Shown in pieces: positions 18,355 through 26,611 of a stretch of 64,000 bases of DNA. Made by a program: the position numbers and the translations under genes. Source of the DNA: Luteimonas terricola (GTDB lineage Bacteria; Pseudomonadota; Gammaproteobacteria; Xanthomonadales; Xanthomonadaceae). Every line of letters starts with the position of its first letter. Position 1 is the stretch's first letter. The stretch covers positions 248,001-312,000 of the forward strand of contig NZ_SJRX01000003.1 of assembly GCF_004352845.1 (NCBI RefSeq), written 5' to 3'. The notes under the pieces were generated by a model, which saw only the letters and a program-made list of their open reading frames with translations, did not search any database and was not told the DNA's origin.

Positions 18355-20406
18355 ATGACGCAACACAGTTCACACGACGCCGACCATGCGTTGCCGGAGA
18401 TTCCCGGCTATCGGCTCACGCGCGCCGTGGGCACCGGCGGCATGTCCACCATCTACCTGGGCGAGCAGCTGTCGCTCGGTCGCGAGGTGGCGATCAAGGT
18501 CATGCTGCCCGAAGCCCTGGGCGACGAGGTCAGCCGCCGCCGCTTCGAGAACGAAGCACGCACGGTGGCCCGCCTGGACCATCCCAACATCGTCGGCATC
18601 CACGACGTCGGCCGCACCCGCGACGGCCTGCCCTATTACTCGATGCCCTACATGGCCCGCGGCCACCTCGGGCAGCGCGACCTGAGCGGCGACGAGACCG
18701 CGGCCCGCGAGATCCTGCGCAGGCTGCTGTCGGCGCTGCAGTACGCGCATTCGCGCGGCATCGTGCACCGCGACGTGAAGGCCGAGAACGTGCTGTTCGA
18801 CGACAGCGGACGCCCCCTGCTGGCCGATTTCGGCATCGCGCTCCGCCGCGGCTACGGCTCGCGCGTGACCACCGCCGGGCTCGCCGTCGGCAGCACCGCC
18901 TACATGCCGCCCGAGCAGGCCCGCGGCGAGGGCGTGGACGCCCGCGCCGACCTCTACAGCGTCGGCGTGCTGGCCTGGGAAATGCTGGTGGGCACCCTGC
19001 CCTACAACGCCGCCGACGCGCTGTCGATGGCGGTGATGCACGTCCAGGACCCGATCCCGCGCCTGCCGAGCAGGCTTCGCCACTGGCAGCCCTTCATCGA
19101 CCGCGCGCTGGCCAAGACCGCCGGGCGCCGCTTTGCCGACGCCGCGCAGATGCTCGCCGCCCTGGAGCGCATCCCGGACGATGGTCGCCGCGGTGCCGGC
19201 GGCCTGCTCCGTGATCTTGGCGACCGGCTGCGCGCGCTGCCCGCGCTCGCCTGGGGGGCGGCGATCGTTGTGGCGGTGGGCGCCATCGCGGGCGGCCTGT
19301 ACTTCGACGGACGCAGCGATGCACCGGACTTCTACCGCGCGGCATCCGACGCCACCGCGACTGGCGCCACGCCGACCCTGGCCACCCGCCCCGCGACCAC
19401 GATCGGCAATCCTGACGACGCCCTGCTGCGCGCCGCGCCGGCGTCGGACGCCGAACGCTGGCTGGTGGCCGCCGAGCGCCAGCTGCGCGCCGGCAGGCTG
19501 ACCGCGCCCGCGGGCGACAATGCCTATACCAGCCTGCTCAACGCCTGGCAGGCCGACCGCAACCACCTGCGCCTGGCGCCTGCCATCGACGCGCTGATCG
19601 CCACCCTGGGCGAAAAGGCCGAGCGCGATTTCGCCTCGGGCAGGGACGACGCGGCGCGCACGGGCGTGATGCAGGCCAGCCAGCTGGCCTCGCGCACGTC
19701 ACGCGCGGACGGTGCCGCGCTGGATGCACTCAAGCAACGCATGACCAAGGCGGTGAGCTCCCGCGTCGAGCGCGCGGCGACGGGCTATGACCGCGCGGCC
19801 GGCCTCGCGGCGGTCGACGCCGCGCGCCGCATGGCCCTGGACACCGCAACGCTGTCCCGACTGGAGCAGCGCGCACGCGCGATTCCCGTCGCCGGCGAAC
19901 GCCTGGGCGGCCCGGGCGTCGACATGGTCCTGGTGCAGCAGGGCGGCGTCCGCCTGGGAGCCATGCGCCGCCTGGTCAGCCGCGACGAGTACGCGGCCTT
20001 CGCCGAGGCCACCGGCCGCGAACCTGCGCGCTGCCGCGAGCGCGCCTCGTTGCTGCGCGTCATCGCACCGCGCAACTGGCGCTCGCCGGGCTTCGAACAG
20101 CGCGGCGGGGACCCGGTGGTGTGCGCGTCATGGAACGACGCCAATGCCTATGCAAGCTGGCGCGGCGCGCGCGACGGCCTGGACTATCGCCTGCCCACGG
20201 CTTCGGAGTGGGTCCGTCTGCCCGCGCCGGGCGGCGAGCGCCGCCTCTCGGAATGGAACATCGACTGCAGCGGAAGCTGCGCGCAGCGGGTGTCCAGCGG
20301 CGCCAGCTGGCGCGACGAGGCCGCCGGGCCGGGCGCGCATGACGCGAGCCGCGGCTTCGACGACCTCGGCTTCCGCCTGGTCCGCGACATCAACAGCGGG
20401 AGCTGA
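18355..20406 (+). CDS. Membrane Ser/Thr protein kinase with C-terminal FGE-like domain
   Basis: The 683-residue protein has a cytoplasmic Hanks-type kinase domain (about 18-275) with a Gly loop near 26-30, K48 in VAIK, HRDVKAEN at 138-145 and DFG at 158-160; all catalytic residues are intact. A single membrane segment lies near 296-315. A helical extracytoplasmic stretch follows, and then from about residue 523 a formylglycine-generating-enzyme (SUMF1)-like domain with SRDEYAAFAEATG, CASWNDANAYASW, RLPTASEW and a final GFRLVRD. I see no active-site Cys pair of real FGE enzymes, so this is likely a binding or sensing fold. GAGGGGGG precedes the ATG. The stop lies 6 bp from the convergent rhlE stop. 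The ligand and substrates are unknown. Confidence 0.9.
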   Translation: MTQHSSHDADHALPEIPGYRLTRAVGTGGMSTIYLGEQLSLGREVAIKVMLPEALGDEVSRRRFENEARTVARLDHPNIVGIHDVGRTRDGLPYYSMPYMARGHLGQRDLSGDETAAREILRRLLSALQYAHSRGIVHRDVKAENVLFDDSGRPLLADFGIALRRGYGSRVTTAGLAVGSTAYMPPEQARGEGVDARADLYSVGVLAWEMLVGTLPYNAADALSMAVMHVQDPIPRLPSRLRHWQPFIDRALAKTAGRRFADAAQMLAALERIPDDGRRGAGGLLRDLGDRLRALPALAWGAAIVVAVGAIAGGLYFDGRSDAPDFYRAASDATATGATPTLATRPATTIGNPDDALLRAAPASDAERWLVAAERQLRAGRLTAPAGDNAYTSLLNAWQADRNHLRLAPAIDALIATLGEKAERDFASGRDDAARTGVMQASQLASRTSRADGAALDALKQRMTKAVSSRVERAATGYDRAAGLAAVDAARRMALDTATLSRLEQRARAIPVAGERLGGPGVDMVLVQQGGVRLGAMRRLVSRDEYAAFAEATGREPARCRERASLLRVIAPRNWRSPGFEQRGGDPVVCASWNDANAYASWRGARDGLDYRLPTASEWVRLPAPGGERRLSEWNIDCSGSCAQRVSSGASWRDEAAGPGAHDASRGFDDLGFRLVRDINSGS

Positions 20407-20412
20407 GCGCCC

Positions 20413-21843
20413 TCAGGCGCTCGCACCACCCCGGCTGCCGCCGCGGCCACGACCGCCACGACCGCGCGAGCCCGGGGCCTTCGGCCCGGCATGCGCATGC
20501 GCGGCCGGCGGCTGCGCCTTGCCATGGCCGCCCTGGCGGTGCCCGGGCTTGCCGGCGGCACGCGACGGACGCTGCTCGCCGGCGGTGTGACCACCGGAGC
20601 GCTGGCCGCCCGCACGCTGGCCGCCGGGCCGCTGACCGGCCGGACGCTGGCCACGACCGCCCTGCGGCGGGATCGGCGTGTCCAGCCGGATCGGGCGGCT
20701 CGGCTCGTAGCCGGGCACCACGTCCATGCGGATCTCGGCCTTGAGCATGTTCTGGATCTGTCGCAGCAGCCCGCCCTCTTCCGGCGACACCAGCGACAGC
20801 GCCTCGCCGGTCGCGCCGGCGCGGCCGGTGCGTCCGATGCGGTGGATGTAGTCCTCGGCCACCATCGGCAGGTCGTGGTTGATCACCAGCGGCAGGTTCG
20901 GGATGTCGAGGCCGCGCGCGGCAACGTCGGTCGCGACCAGGATCCGGGCGCGCCCGGCCTTGAACGCGTCCAGCGCCTTTTGCCGTTGCGCCTGGCTCTT
21001 GTTGCCGTGGATCGCCACCGCCGGCAGGCCCGAGGTCTCGAGCTGCTCGGCCAGGCGATTGCAGCCGTGCTTGGTCTTGCCGAAGATCAGCACCTGGTCG
21101 GTATGGCGCTTCGACAGCAGGTCCACCAGCAGGTCGCGCTTGCTCGCGGCATCCACCGGGTGCGCGCGGTGCACGATGGTCTCGGCGATGGTGTTCTGTG
21201 CAGCGACCTCGACCAGGCGCGGCTTGCGCATGTGCTCGATCGCGAGCGCCTTGATGCGGTCCTCGAAGGTGGCCGAGAACAGCAGCGTCTGGCGCTCCTT
21301 GGGCACCCGCGACAGGATCCGCTTGATGGACGGCATGAAGCCCATGTCGAGCATGCGGTCGGCCTCGTCCAGCACCAGCACCTCGACCGCGTCGAGCTTG
21401 GCGTGGCCGCTGTCCATGTGGTCGAGCAGGCGCCCCGGGCAGGCGACGAGCACGTCGACGCCACGGCGCAGGTTCTCGATCTGCGGCTGCATGCCGGCGC
21501 CACCGAAGACGGTGGTGACGTTCAGACGCAGGTGGCGGCCGTAGTCCTTGATGCTCTCGGCGACCTGCACCGCGAGCTCGCGGGTCGGCACCAGGATCAG
21601 TGCGCGCGGCTTGCGCGGGCCCTTGGGCGGTGTTTCCTTCGCCAGGCGCTGCAGCAGCGGCAGGCCGAACGCGGCGGTCTTGCCGGTGCCGGTCTGGGCG
21701 GCGCCGAGCACGTCATGGCCGGCCAGGATCAGCGGGATCGCCTGCTCCTGGATCGGGGTGGGTACGGTGTAGCCGCTGGTTTCGAGCGTGCGCAGCAGCG
21801 CGGACGAGAGCCCGAGGGCCTCGAAGGTCCGGGTATCGGACAT
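20413..21843 (-). CDS. rhlE: DEAD-box RNA helicase, RhlE type
   Basis: The 476-residue protein has the full DEAD-box set: Q motif (PTPIQEQAIP), AQTGTGKT, PTRELA, DEAD, SAT, and the second domain ATDVAARGLD and HRIGRTGRAG. The helicase core ends near residue 370. The tail is basic and built of GQRPGGQRAGGQRSGG-like repeats, ending in RGRGGRGRGGSRGG, an RNA-binding RGG-type extension that varies between species. RhlE enzymes act in ribosome assembly and mRNA decay. It converges with the kinase gene and diverges from the Kef antiporter gene with 209 bp between starts. Confidence 0.92.
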   Translation of the reverse strand: MSDTRTFEALGLSSALLRTLETSGYTVPTPIQEQAIPLILAGHDVLGAAQTGTGKTAAFGLPLLQRLAKETPPKGPRKPRALILVPTRELAVQVAESIKDYGRHLRLNVTTVFGGAGMQPQIENLRRGVDVLVACPGRLLDHMDSGHAKLDAVEVLVLDEADRMLDMGFMPSIKRILSRVPKERQTLLFSATFEDRIKALAIEHMRKPRLVEVAAQNTIAETIVHRAHPVDAASKRDLLVDLLSKRHTDQVLIFGKTKHGCNRLAEQLETSGLPAVAIHGNKSQAQRQKALDAFKAGRARILVATDVAARGLDIPNLPLVINHDLPMVAEDYIHRIGRTGRAGATGEALSLVSPEEGGLLRQIQNMLKAEIRMDVVPGYEPSRPIRLDTPIPPQGGRGQRPAGQRPGGQRAGGQRSGGHTAGEQRPSRAAGKPGHRQGGHGKAQPPAAHAHAGPKAPGSRGRGGRGRGGSRGGASA

Positions 21844-22041
21844 GGATGGAACTCCTGGTTCGCAGCTTGCCCGGCGCTTTCCGTGATCCGCGCGGCGGGC
21901 AATGGATTAGACGGCGACCGGAGATGTCCGGGCCGTGTCTGCGCGACGAGAGACGTGCGGGAGTTAAAGGGCCGGGACGCCTTGCGGGGCCGCGGCTGGG
22001 CAATGACCGGATAACGGACTGCCGTGCGCCAACCGGTGCAC

Positions 22042-22047
22042 TATACG
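22042..22047 (+). promoter_or_regulatory. Candidate -10 element close to the kef-type start (possible leaderless mRNA)
   Basis: TATACG at 22042-22047 ends 5 nt before the ATG at 22053. If it is a real -10 box, transcription would begin at or next to the start codon. No Shine-Dalgarno sequence precedes the ATG. I see no convincing -35 hexamer at the right distance, so this is a weak call. Confidence 0.3.
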
Positions 22048-22052
22048 GATAA

Positions 22053-23897
22053 ATGGCCACCGCCGATACCTCTCAGCTGTTCCATGTCGTCGTGCTGCTG
22101 GCGGCCGCGGCGGTCGCTGTGCCGCTGTTCAGGCGACTGGGCCTGGGCTCGGTGCTCGGCTACCTCGCCGGCGGCGTGGCCATCGGCCCCTTCGGCCTGG
22201 GCCTGTTCGCGCAGCCGGAGGCGATCCTCCACGTCGCCGAACTCGGCGTGGTGCTGTTCCTGTTCGTGGTCGGCATGGAGATGCGTCCCTCGCACCTGTG
22301 GGCGCTGCGGCGGCAGATCTTCGGCCTCGGGCCGCTGCAGATCGGCACCTGCGGCCTGGTCCTCACCGGTACCGCGCTGCTGTTGGGCCTGGCGCCACCG
22401 GTGGCCTTCATCGCCGCCTTCGGCTTCGTGCTCACCTCCACCGCGATCGTGATGCAGCTGCTGGCCGAACGCGGCGACATCGCCACGCCGCGCGGCCAGA
22501 GGATGGTGTCGATCCTGCTGTTCGAAGACCTGCTGATCGTGCCGCTGCTGGCGCTGGTGGCGTTCATGTCGCCGGCGCACGAAAGTGGCGACGGCGGCTC
22601 GCGCTGGATGGCGATCGGCACCGCGGCGGCGGCGCTGGCGGCGCTGGTCGCCGCGGGCCTGTTCCTGCTCAACCCGCTGTTCCGGCTGCTGGCCGCGGCG
22701 CGCGCACGGGAGGTGATGACCGCGGCCGCCCTGCTGGTGGTGCTCGGCGCGGCGTTGCTGATGGAAATGGGCGGGCTGTCGATGGCGATGGGCGCCTTCA
22801 TCGCCGGCGTGCTGCTGTCGGAGTCCACCTTCCGCCACCAGATCGAGGCCGACATCGAGCCCTTCCGCGGCCTCCTGCTCGGCCTGTTCTTCCTCGCCGT
22901 GGGCATGTCGCTCGACCTTGCCGTGGTCGCGGCCGACTGGCGTTTCGTGCTGCTCGCGGTGCCGCTGATGATGGTCGCCAAGGCGACCTGCATCTACGCG
23001 ATCGCGCGGCTGCTGCGCGCCAGCCACGTCGATGCCCTGGACCGGGCGGTGCTGATGGCCCAGGGCGGCGAGTTCGCCTTCGTGCTCTATTCCGCTGCGC
23101 AGTCGGAAGGCGTCATCTCCGGCAGCGTCAACAACGCCATGACCGCGGTGGTCGTGCTGTCGATGGCACTGACACCCCTGGCCATGCTGGCGACCAGGCG
23201 CTTCACGCGCCGCGCTGCGGCCACGCTCGACGGCGTCGAGCCGGCCTCGGGCCAGTCCGGCAGCGTGCTGATCATCGGCTTCGGCCGCTTCGGCCAGGTG
23301 ATGAGCCAATCGCTGCTGGCACGCGATGTCGACGTCACCATCATCGACAGCGACGTCGACATGATCCGCAGCGCCGCGGGCTTCGGGTTCAAGGTGTATT
23401 ACGGCGATGGCACCCGCCTCGACGTGCTCCACGCGTCGGGTGCCGGCAGCGCGCGCGCGATCGCCGTCTGCGTCGACGACAGCGCCGCCGCCGACCGCAT
23501 CGTCGAACTCGCCAGGTCCGCCTTCCCGCAGGCGCGGCTGCTGGTGCGCGCCTACGACCGCGCACACAAGCTGCGGCTGGTCGCCGCCGGCGTCGATGTC
23601 GCCATCCGCGAGACCTTCGGCTCGGCCCTGCAGTTCGGCGAGGCCGCCCTGCGCCAGCTCGACGTCGACCCCGACGAAGCCGCACGGATCACCGCCGAGG
23701 TGCGCAAGCTCGAGGCCGAGCGCTTCGAGCTGGAACGCTCGGCAGGCATCGGTGCCGGCGCGAAGATGATGCGGACCAACACCGGCCCGAAGCCGACGCC
23801 GCTGACCCCGCCCCGACGCCAGGCCCGCGTGCTCGGACCAGGCGACGGCACCGCGCCTGGCGACACCGATCCAGCCTCCGGGACGCCCGGCACATGA
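22053..23897 (+). CDS. Kef-type (CPA2) monovalent cation:proton antiporter with RCK domain
   Basis: The 614-residue protein has a 12-13 segment CPA2 membrane domain (about 1-390) with family blocks GYLAGGVAIGPFGLG, FGFVLTSTAIVMQLL and GGEFAFVLYSAA. A cytosolic TrkA-N (RCK) nucleotide-binding domain begins near residue 405 with GFGRFGQ. KefB/KefC proteins export K+ in exchange for H+ and respond to glutathione adducts. The conserved GMEMRPSHLW and LFFLAVGMSLDL blocks favour this family. The C-terminal 50 residues are a Pro/Gly-rich tail. No KefF/KefG ancillary gene is next to it, so glutathione control is not certain. It diverges from rhlE. Confidence 0.9.
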   Translation: MATADTSQLFHVVVLLAAAAVAVPLFRRLGLGSVLGYLAGGVAIGPFGLGLFAQPEAILHVAELGVVLFLFVVGMEMRPSHLWALRRQIFGLGPLQIGTCGLVLTGTALLLGLAPPVAFIAAFGFVLTSTAIVMQLLAERGDIATPRGQRMVSILLFEDLLIVPLLALVAFMSPAHESGDGGSRWMAIGTAAAALAALVAAGLFLLNPLFRLLAAARAREVMTAAALLVVLGAALLMEMGGLSMAMGAFIAGVLLSESTFRHQIEADIEPFRGLLLGLFFLAVGMSLDLAVVAADWRFVLLAVPLMMVAKATCIYAIARLLRASHVDALDRAVLMAQGGEFAFVLYSAAQSEGVISGSVNNAMTAVVVLSMALTPLAMLATRRFTRRAAATLDGVEPASGQSGSVLIIGFGRFGQVMSQSLLARDVDVTIIDSDVDMIRSAAGFGFKVYYGDGTRLDVLHASGAGSARAIAVCVDDSAAADRIVELARSAFPQARLLVRAYDRAHKLRLVAAGVDVAIRETFGSALQFGEAALRQLDVDPDEAARITAEVRKLEAERFELERSAGIGAGAKMMRTNTGPKPTPLTPPRRQARVLGPGDGTAPGDTDPASGTPGT

Positions 23898-23979
23898 CCT
23901 TCTGCACCCCCGGCGGCCACCGCCCAGGCGTAGATTCCACCTTCGGCCCGTCCCCGCGGCCGGCCCCTTCCCATCGACC

Positions 23980-26109
23980 ATGCCCCATCGGGCGGAGTTC
24001 GCCGTGAGCCACACTTCCAAGTCCGCACCCAAGTTCCTGCTGCTTTCGCTGGCCATCACCGTCGCCGTCGCAGGCTGCCAGCGTGATGCCGCGCCCGCGA
24101 CCGATGCCGCGGCCCCCGCCGCCACGCCGGCCTTCACCCTCGACGAGTCCTCGCTGCCCGGCGTCAACAGCTTCAAGGCCAGCGACTTCGACGCCAACGG
24201 CAACGCCTGCACCGACTTCGGCGCCTACGTCAACGGCACCTGGCTGGCCGCCAACCCGGTCCCCGGCGACCGCACCTCCTGGGGCGCATTCGAGATGCTC
24301 GACGAGCGCTCGCAGGCCATCCAGCGCCAGCTGGCCGACCAGGCCGCGGCGGTCGAAGGCGCCACCGGCGTCAACAAGATCGTCGGCGACATCTGGGCCA
24401 CCGGCCTGGATGCCGAGTCCATCAATGCCCAGGGCATCGCGCCGCTGGAGTCCGAGCTTGCCGCGATCGCCGCGCTCGACTCGCCGCAGAAGATCGCCGA
24501 TTACCTGCGCACCAGCGCCGCCAAGGGCCAGTTCACGGTGTTCGGCTTCGGCCCCGAGGCCGACTTCATGGATTCGTCCATGAACATCGCCTACGCCTTC
24601 CAGGGCGGCCTGGGCCTGCCCGACAGGACCTACTACTTCGACGCCGACAAGAAGGACAAGCTCGAGGCCTACCAGGCCCACGTCGCGAAGGTGCTCGAGC
24701 TGTCGGGCGTGCCGGCCGCGGAGGCCGCCGCGCAGGCCGCCGACGTGCTTGCCTTCGAGACGCGCCTGGCGAAGGTGTCGAAGTCCAGCGAGGAGATGTC
24801 GCGCGACGTCGGCCTGTTCTACAACCCGGTCAGCCCGGCCGATGCCGACGCGCTCGCGCCGAATTTCCCCTGGACCGCATTCTTCGAGTCCCAGGGCCTC
24901 GAAGTGCCGGAGAAGTTCTCGCTCGCGATCCCGGATTTCCACGCCGAGGTCAGCACCATGGTCGCCGACGTCGCTCCGGCGGACTGGCAGTCCTACCTGC
25001 GCTTCCATGCGGTCGATGGCGCCGCGCCCTACCTCGCCGACGCCTTCGCCGAAGAGCACTTCAACTTCTACTCGCGCGAGCTGCGCGGCCAGAAGGAAAT
25101 GAAGGAGCGCGGCAAGCGCGTGCTCGAGACCATCGGCAGCCAGACCGGGGAGGCGCTGGGCCAGATGTACGTCGACGTCGCGTTCTCGCCCGAGTCCAAG
25201 GAGCGCATGGAGACCCTGGTCGCCAACCTCAGCGAGGCGCTGAAGGTCCGCATCCAGGACCTCGACTGGATGTCCGACGAGACCAAGGCCCGTGCCATGG
25301 AGAAGTGGGCCAGCTTCACCCCGAAGATCGGCTATCCGGACAAGTGGCGCGACTGGGCGGGCCTCGAGACCTCGCGTGACAGCTACATCGGCAACGTCCT
25401 GGCCGCCAACGAGTTCAACTACAAGTGGAACCTGGCCAAGGTCGGCAAGCCGGTCGACAAGACGGAATGGGCGATGCCGCCGCAGATGGTCAACGCCTAC
25501 TACAACCCGCTGCAGAACGAGATCGTGTTCCCGGCGGCGATCCTGCAGCCGCCGTTCTTCGACGCCGAAGCCGACGACCCGCTGAACTACGGCGGCATCG
25601 GCGCGGTGATCGGCCATGAGATGACGCATGGCTACGACGACCAGGGCAGCCGCTTCGACGCCAGCGGCAAGTTCCAGAACTGGTGGACCGAGGCCGATGC
25701 CGCGGGCTTCCTGGGCCGCACCGACAAGCTCGTCGCCCAGTTCAACGGCTACGAGGCGGCGCCGGGCCTGCAGGTCAACGGCAAGCTGACGCTCGGCGAG
25801 AACATCGCCGACCTGGGCGGCCTGGCCACGGCCTACGACGCGATGAAGAAGGCCACCGAGGGCAGCGAGGACCCGATGCTCGAGGGCCTGAGCCGCGACC
25901 AGCGCTTCTTCGCCAACTGGGCCACGGTGTGGCGCCGGAACTTCACCGACGAGGAGCTGAAGGTGCGCATCGCCACCGATCCGCACGCGCCGGCGAACTT
26001 CCGCGCGATCGGTGCGCCGTCGAACCTGCCGGCCTTCGCCGCCGCGTTTCAGTGCGCCCCGGGCGACGCCATGGTCCGCGAGGGCGAGACGCAGGTCGTC
26101 ATCTGGTAG
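23980..26109 (+). CDS. M13 family zinc metallopeptidase, lipoprotein (PepO type)
   Basis: The protein is about 700 residues with a lipoprotein signal (lipobox VAGC) and a full M13 neprilysin/PepO architecture: NAYY substrate motif, zinc site HEMTH (H at about residue 546) and GENIADLGG with the third zinc ligand. It should be an envelope oligopeptidase. ATG at 23980 gives 709 residues; a GTG at 24004 preceded by GGCGGAG gives 701 with a better ribosome site, and I think the GTG is the likelier start. A strong terminator follows at 26134-26160. A second, more diverged M13 gene lies 500 bp downstream, so the pair looks like a tandem duplication. Confidence 0.93.
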   Translation: MPHRAEFAVSHTSKSAPKFLLLSLAITVAVAGCQRDAAPATDAAAPAATPAFTLDESSLPGVNSFKASDFDANGNACTDFGAYVNGTWLAANPVPGDRTSWGAFEMLDERSQAIQRQLADQAAAVEGATGVNKIVGDIWATGLDAESINAQGIAPLESELAAIAALDSPQKIADYLRTSAAKGQFTVFGFGPEADFMDSSMNIAYAFQGGLGLPDRTYYFDADKKDKLEAYQAHVAKVLELSGVPAAEAAAQAADVLAFETRLAKVSKSSEEMSRDVGLFYNPVSPADADALAPNFPWTAFFESQGLEVPEKFSLAIPDFHAEVSTMVADVAPADWQSYLRFHAVDGAAPYLADAFAEEHFNFYSRELRGQKEMKERGKRVLETIGSQTGEALGQMYVDVAFSPESKERMETLVANLSEALKVRIQDLDWMSDETKARAMEKWASFTPKIGYPDKWRDWAGLETSRDSYIGNVLAANEFNYKWNLAKVGKPVDKTEWAMPPQMVNAYYNPLQNEIVFPAAILQPPFFDAEADDPLNYGGIGAVIGHEMTHGYDDQGSRFDASGKFQNWWTEADAAGFLGRTDKLVAQFNGYEAAPGLQVNGKLTLGENIADLGGLATAYDAMKKATEGSEDPMLEGLSRDQRFFANWATVWRRNFTDEELKVRIATDPHAPANFRAIGAPSNLPAFAAAFQCAPGDAMVREGETQVVIW

Positions 26110-26133
26110 TTCCTGCCCCAGCGCCACGAAGGA

Positions 26134-26160
26134 GGCCCGGCCCACGCCGGGCCTTTTTTT
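26134..26160 (+). terminator. Intrinsic terminator after the first M13 peptidase
   Basis: GGCCCGG (26134-26140) pairs with CCGGGCC (26147-26153) around a 6-nt loop and is followed by seven T residues. It lies 25 bp after the stop codon. Repeat copy A starts directly at the end of the T-run. Confidence 0.9.
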
Positions 26161-26509
26161 GGTTCTTCTCCCGACTGAGGGAATGGCGCGCCATTGAAAA
26201 AACTCTCGGGCGCCGGGTGCCAAGGCCCTTGAGTGCTCATGTCCCCCGGCGCTGGCCTTGCGGCCATCGCCTCCTCCTTGACTTCGCTCTCAAGGGCCTT
26301 GGCACCCGGTGCGCAGCAGTACGCGCTGGCGCAGGAGCAAAGCCCGGCTCGCGCATCTGCAGCCGAAGCGAGCCCCGCCGTGGCCGGGAGGCCTTCGCGG
26401 GGAAGTCAAGGAGGAGGCATCCGCCGCCAGGCGGATGCCGGGGGACATGAGCCGCGAAGGTCTCCCGGCCACGGCGGGGCCCTCCAGGTCACGTCGAAAC
26501 CGCTTCCCC
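26161..26509. repeat. Structured intergenic repeat, copy A (two nested hairpins)
   Basis: This fills most of the 500-bp gap between the two M13 genes. It opens with GGTTC.TCTCCCGACTGAGGGA and the palindrome AATGGCGCGCCATT, and closes with TCGAAACCGCTTCCC; copy C (55741-55995) has the same two ends. Inside are two large hairpins. A1: perfect 21-bp arms at 26213-26233 and 26289-26309. A2: 29-bp arms at 26372-26400 and 26452-26480 with one mismatch. Both loops hold a conserved core: GCTCATGTCCCCCGGC, a 10-bp inner stem, and GCCTCCTCCTTGACTTC (26235-26285 on the plus strand; 26402-26452 on the minus strand). The inner stems differ in sequence but still pair. No protein-coding signal was found. 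Confidence 0.85.
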
Positions 26510-26611
26510 TTGCGCGACCACCATCCCGATTCGCCTTGCGCCTCCTGGTCGCGACCTTTCAACAGCCGCGCGCTTGCTAGACTTCGCCGGACTTTTCGCT
26601 GGACCCGATCA

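Noticed and set aside
26309..26611. N-terminal extension of the second M13 peptidase through the repeat region
   Set aside because: The extra residues are encoded by repeat copy A; the signal peptide starts at the ATG at 26612.
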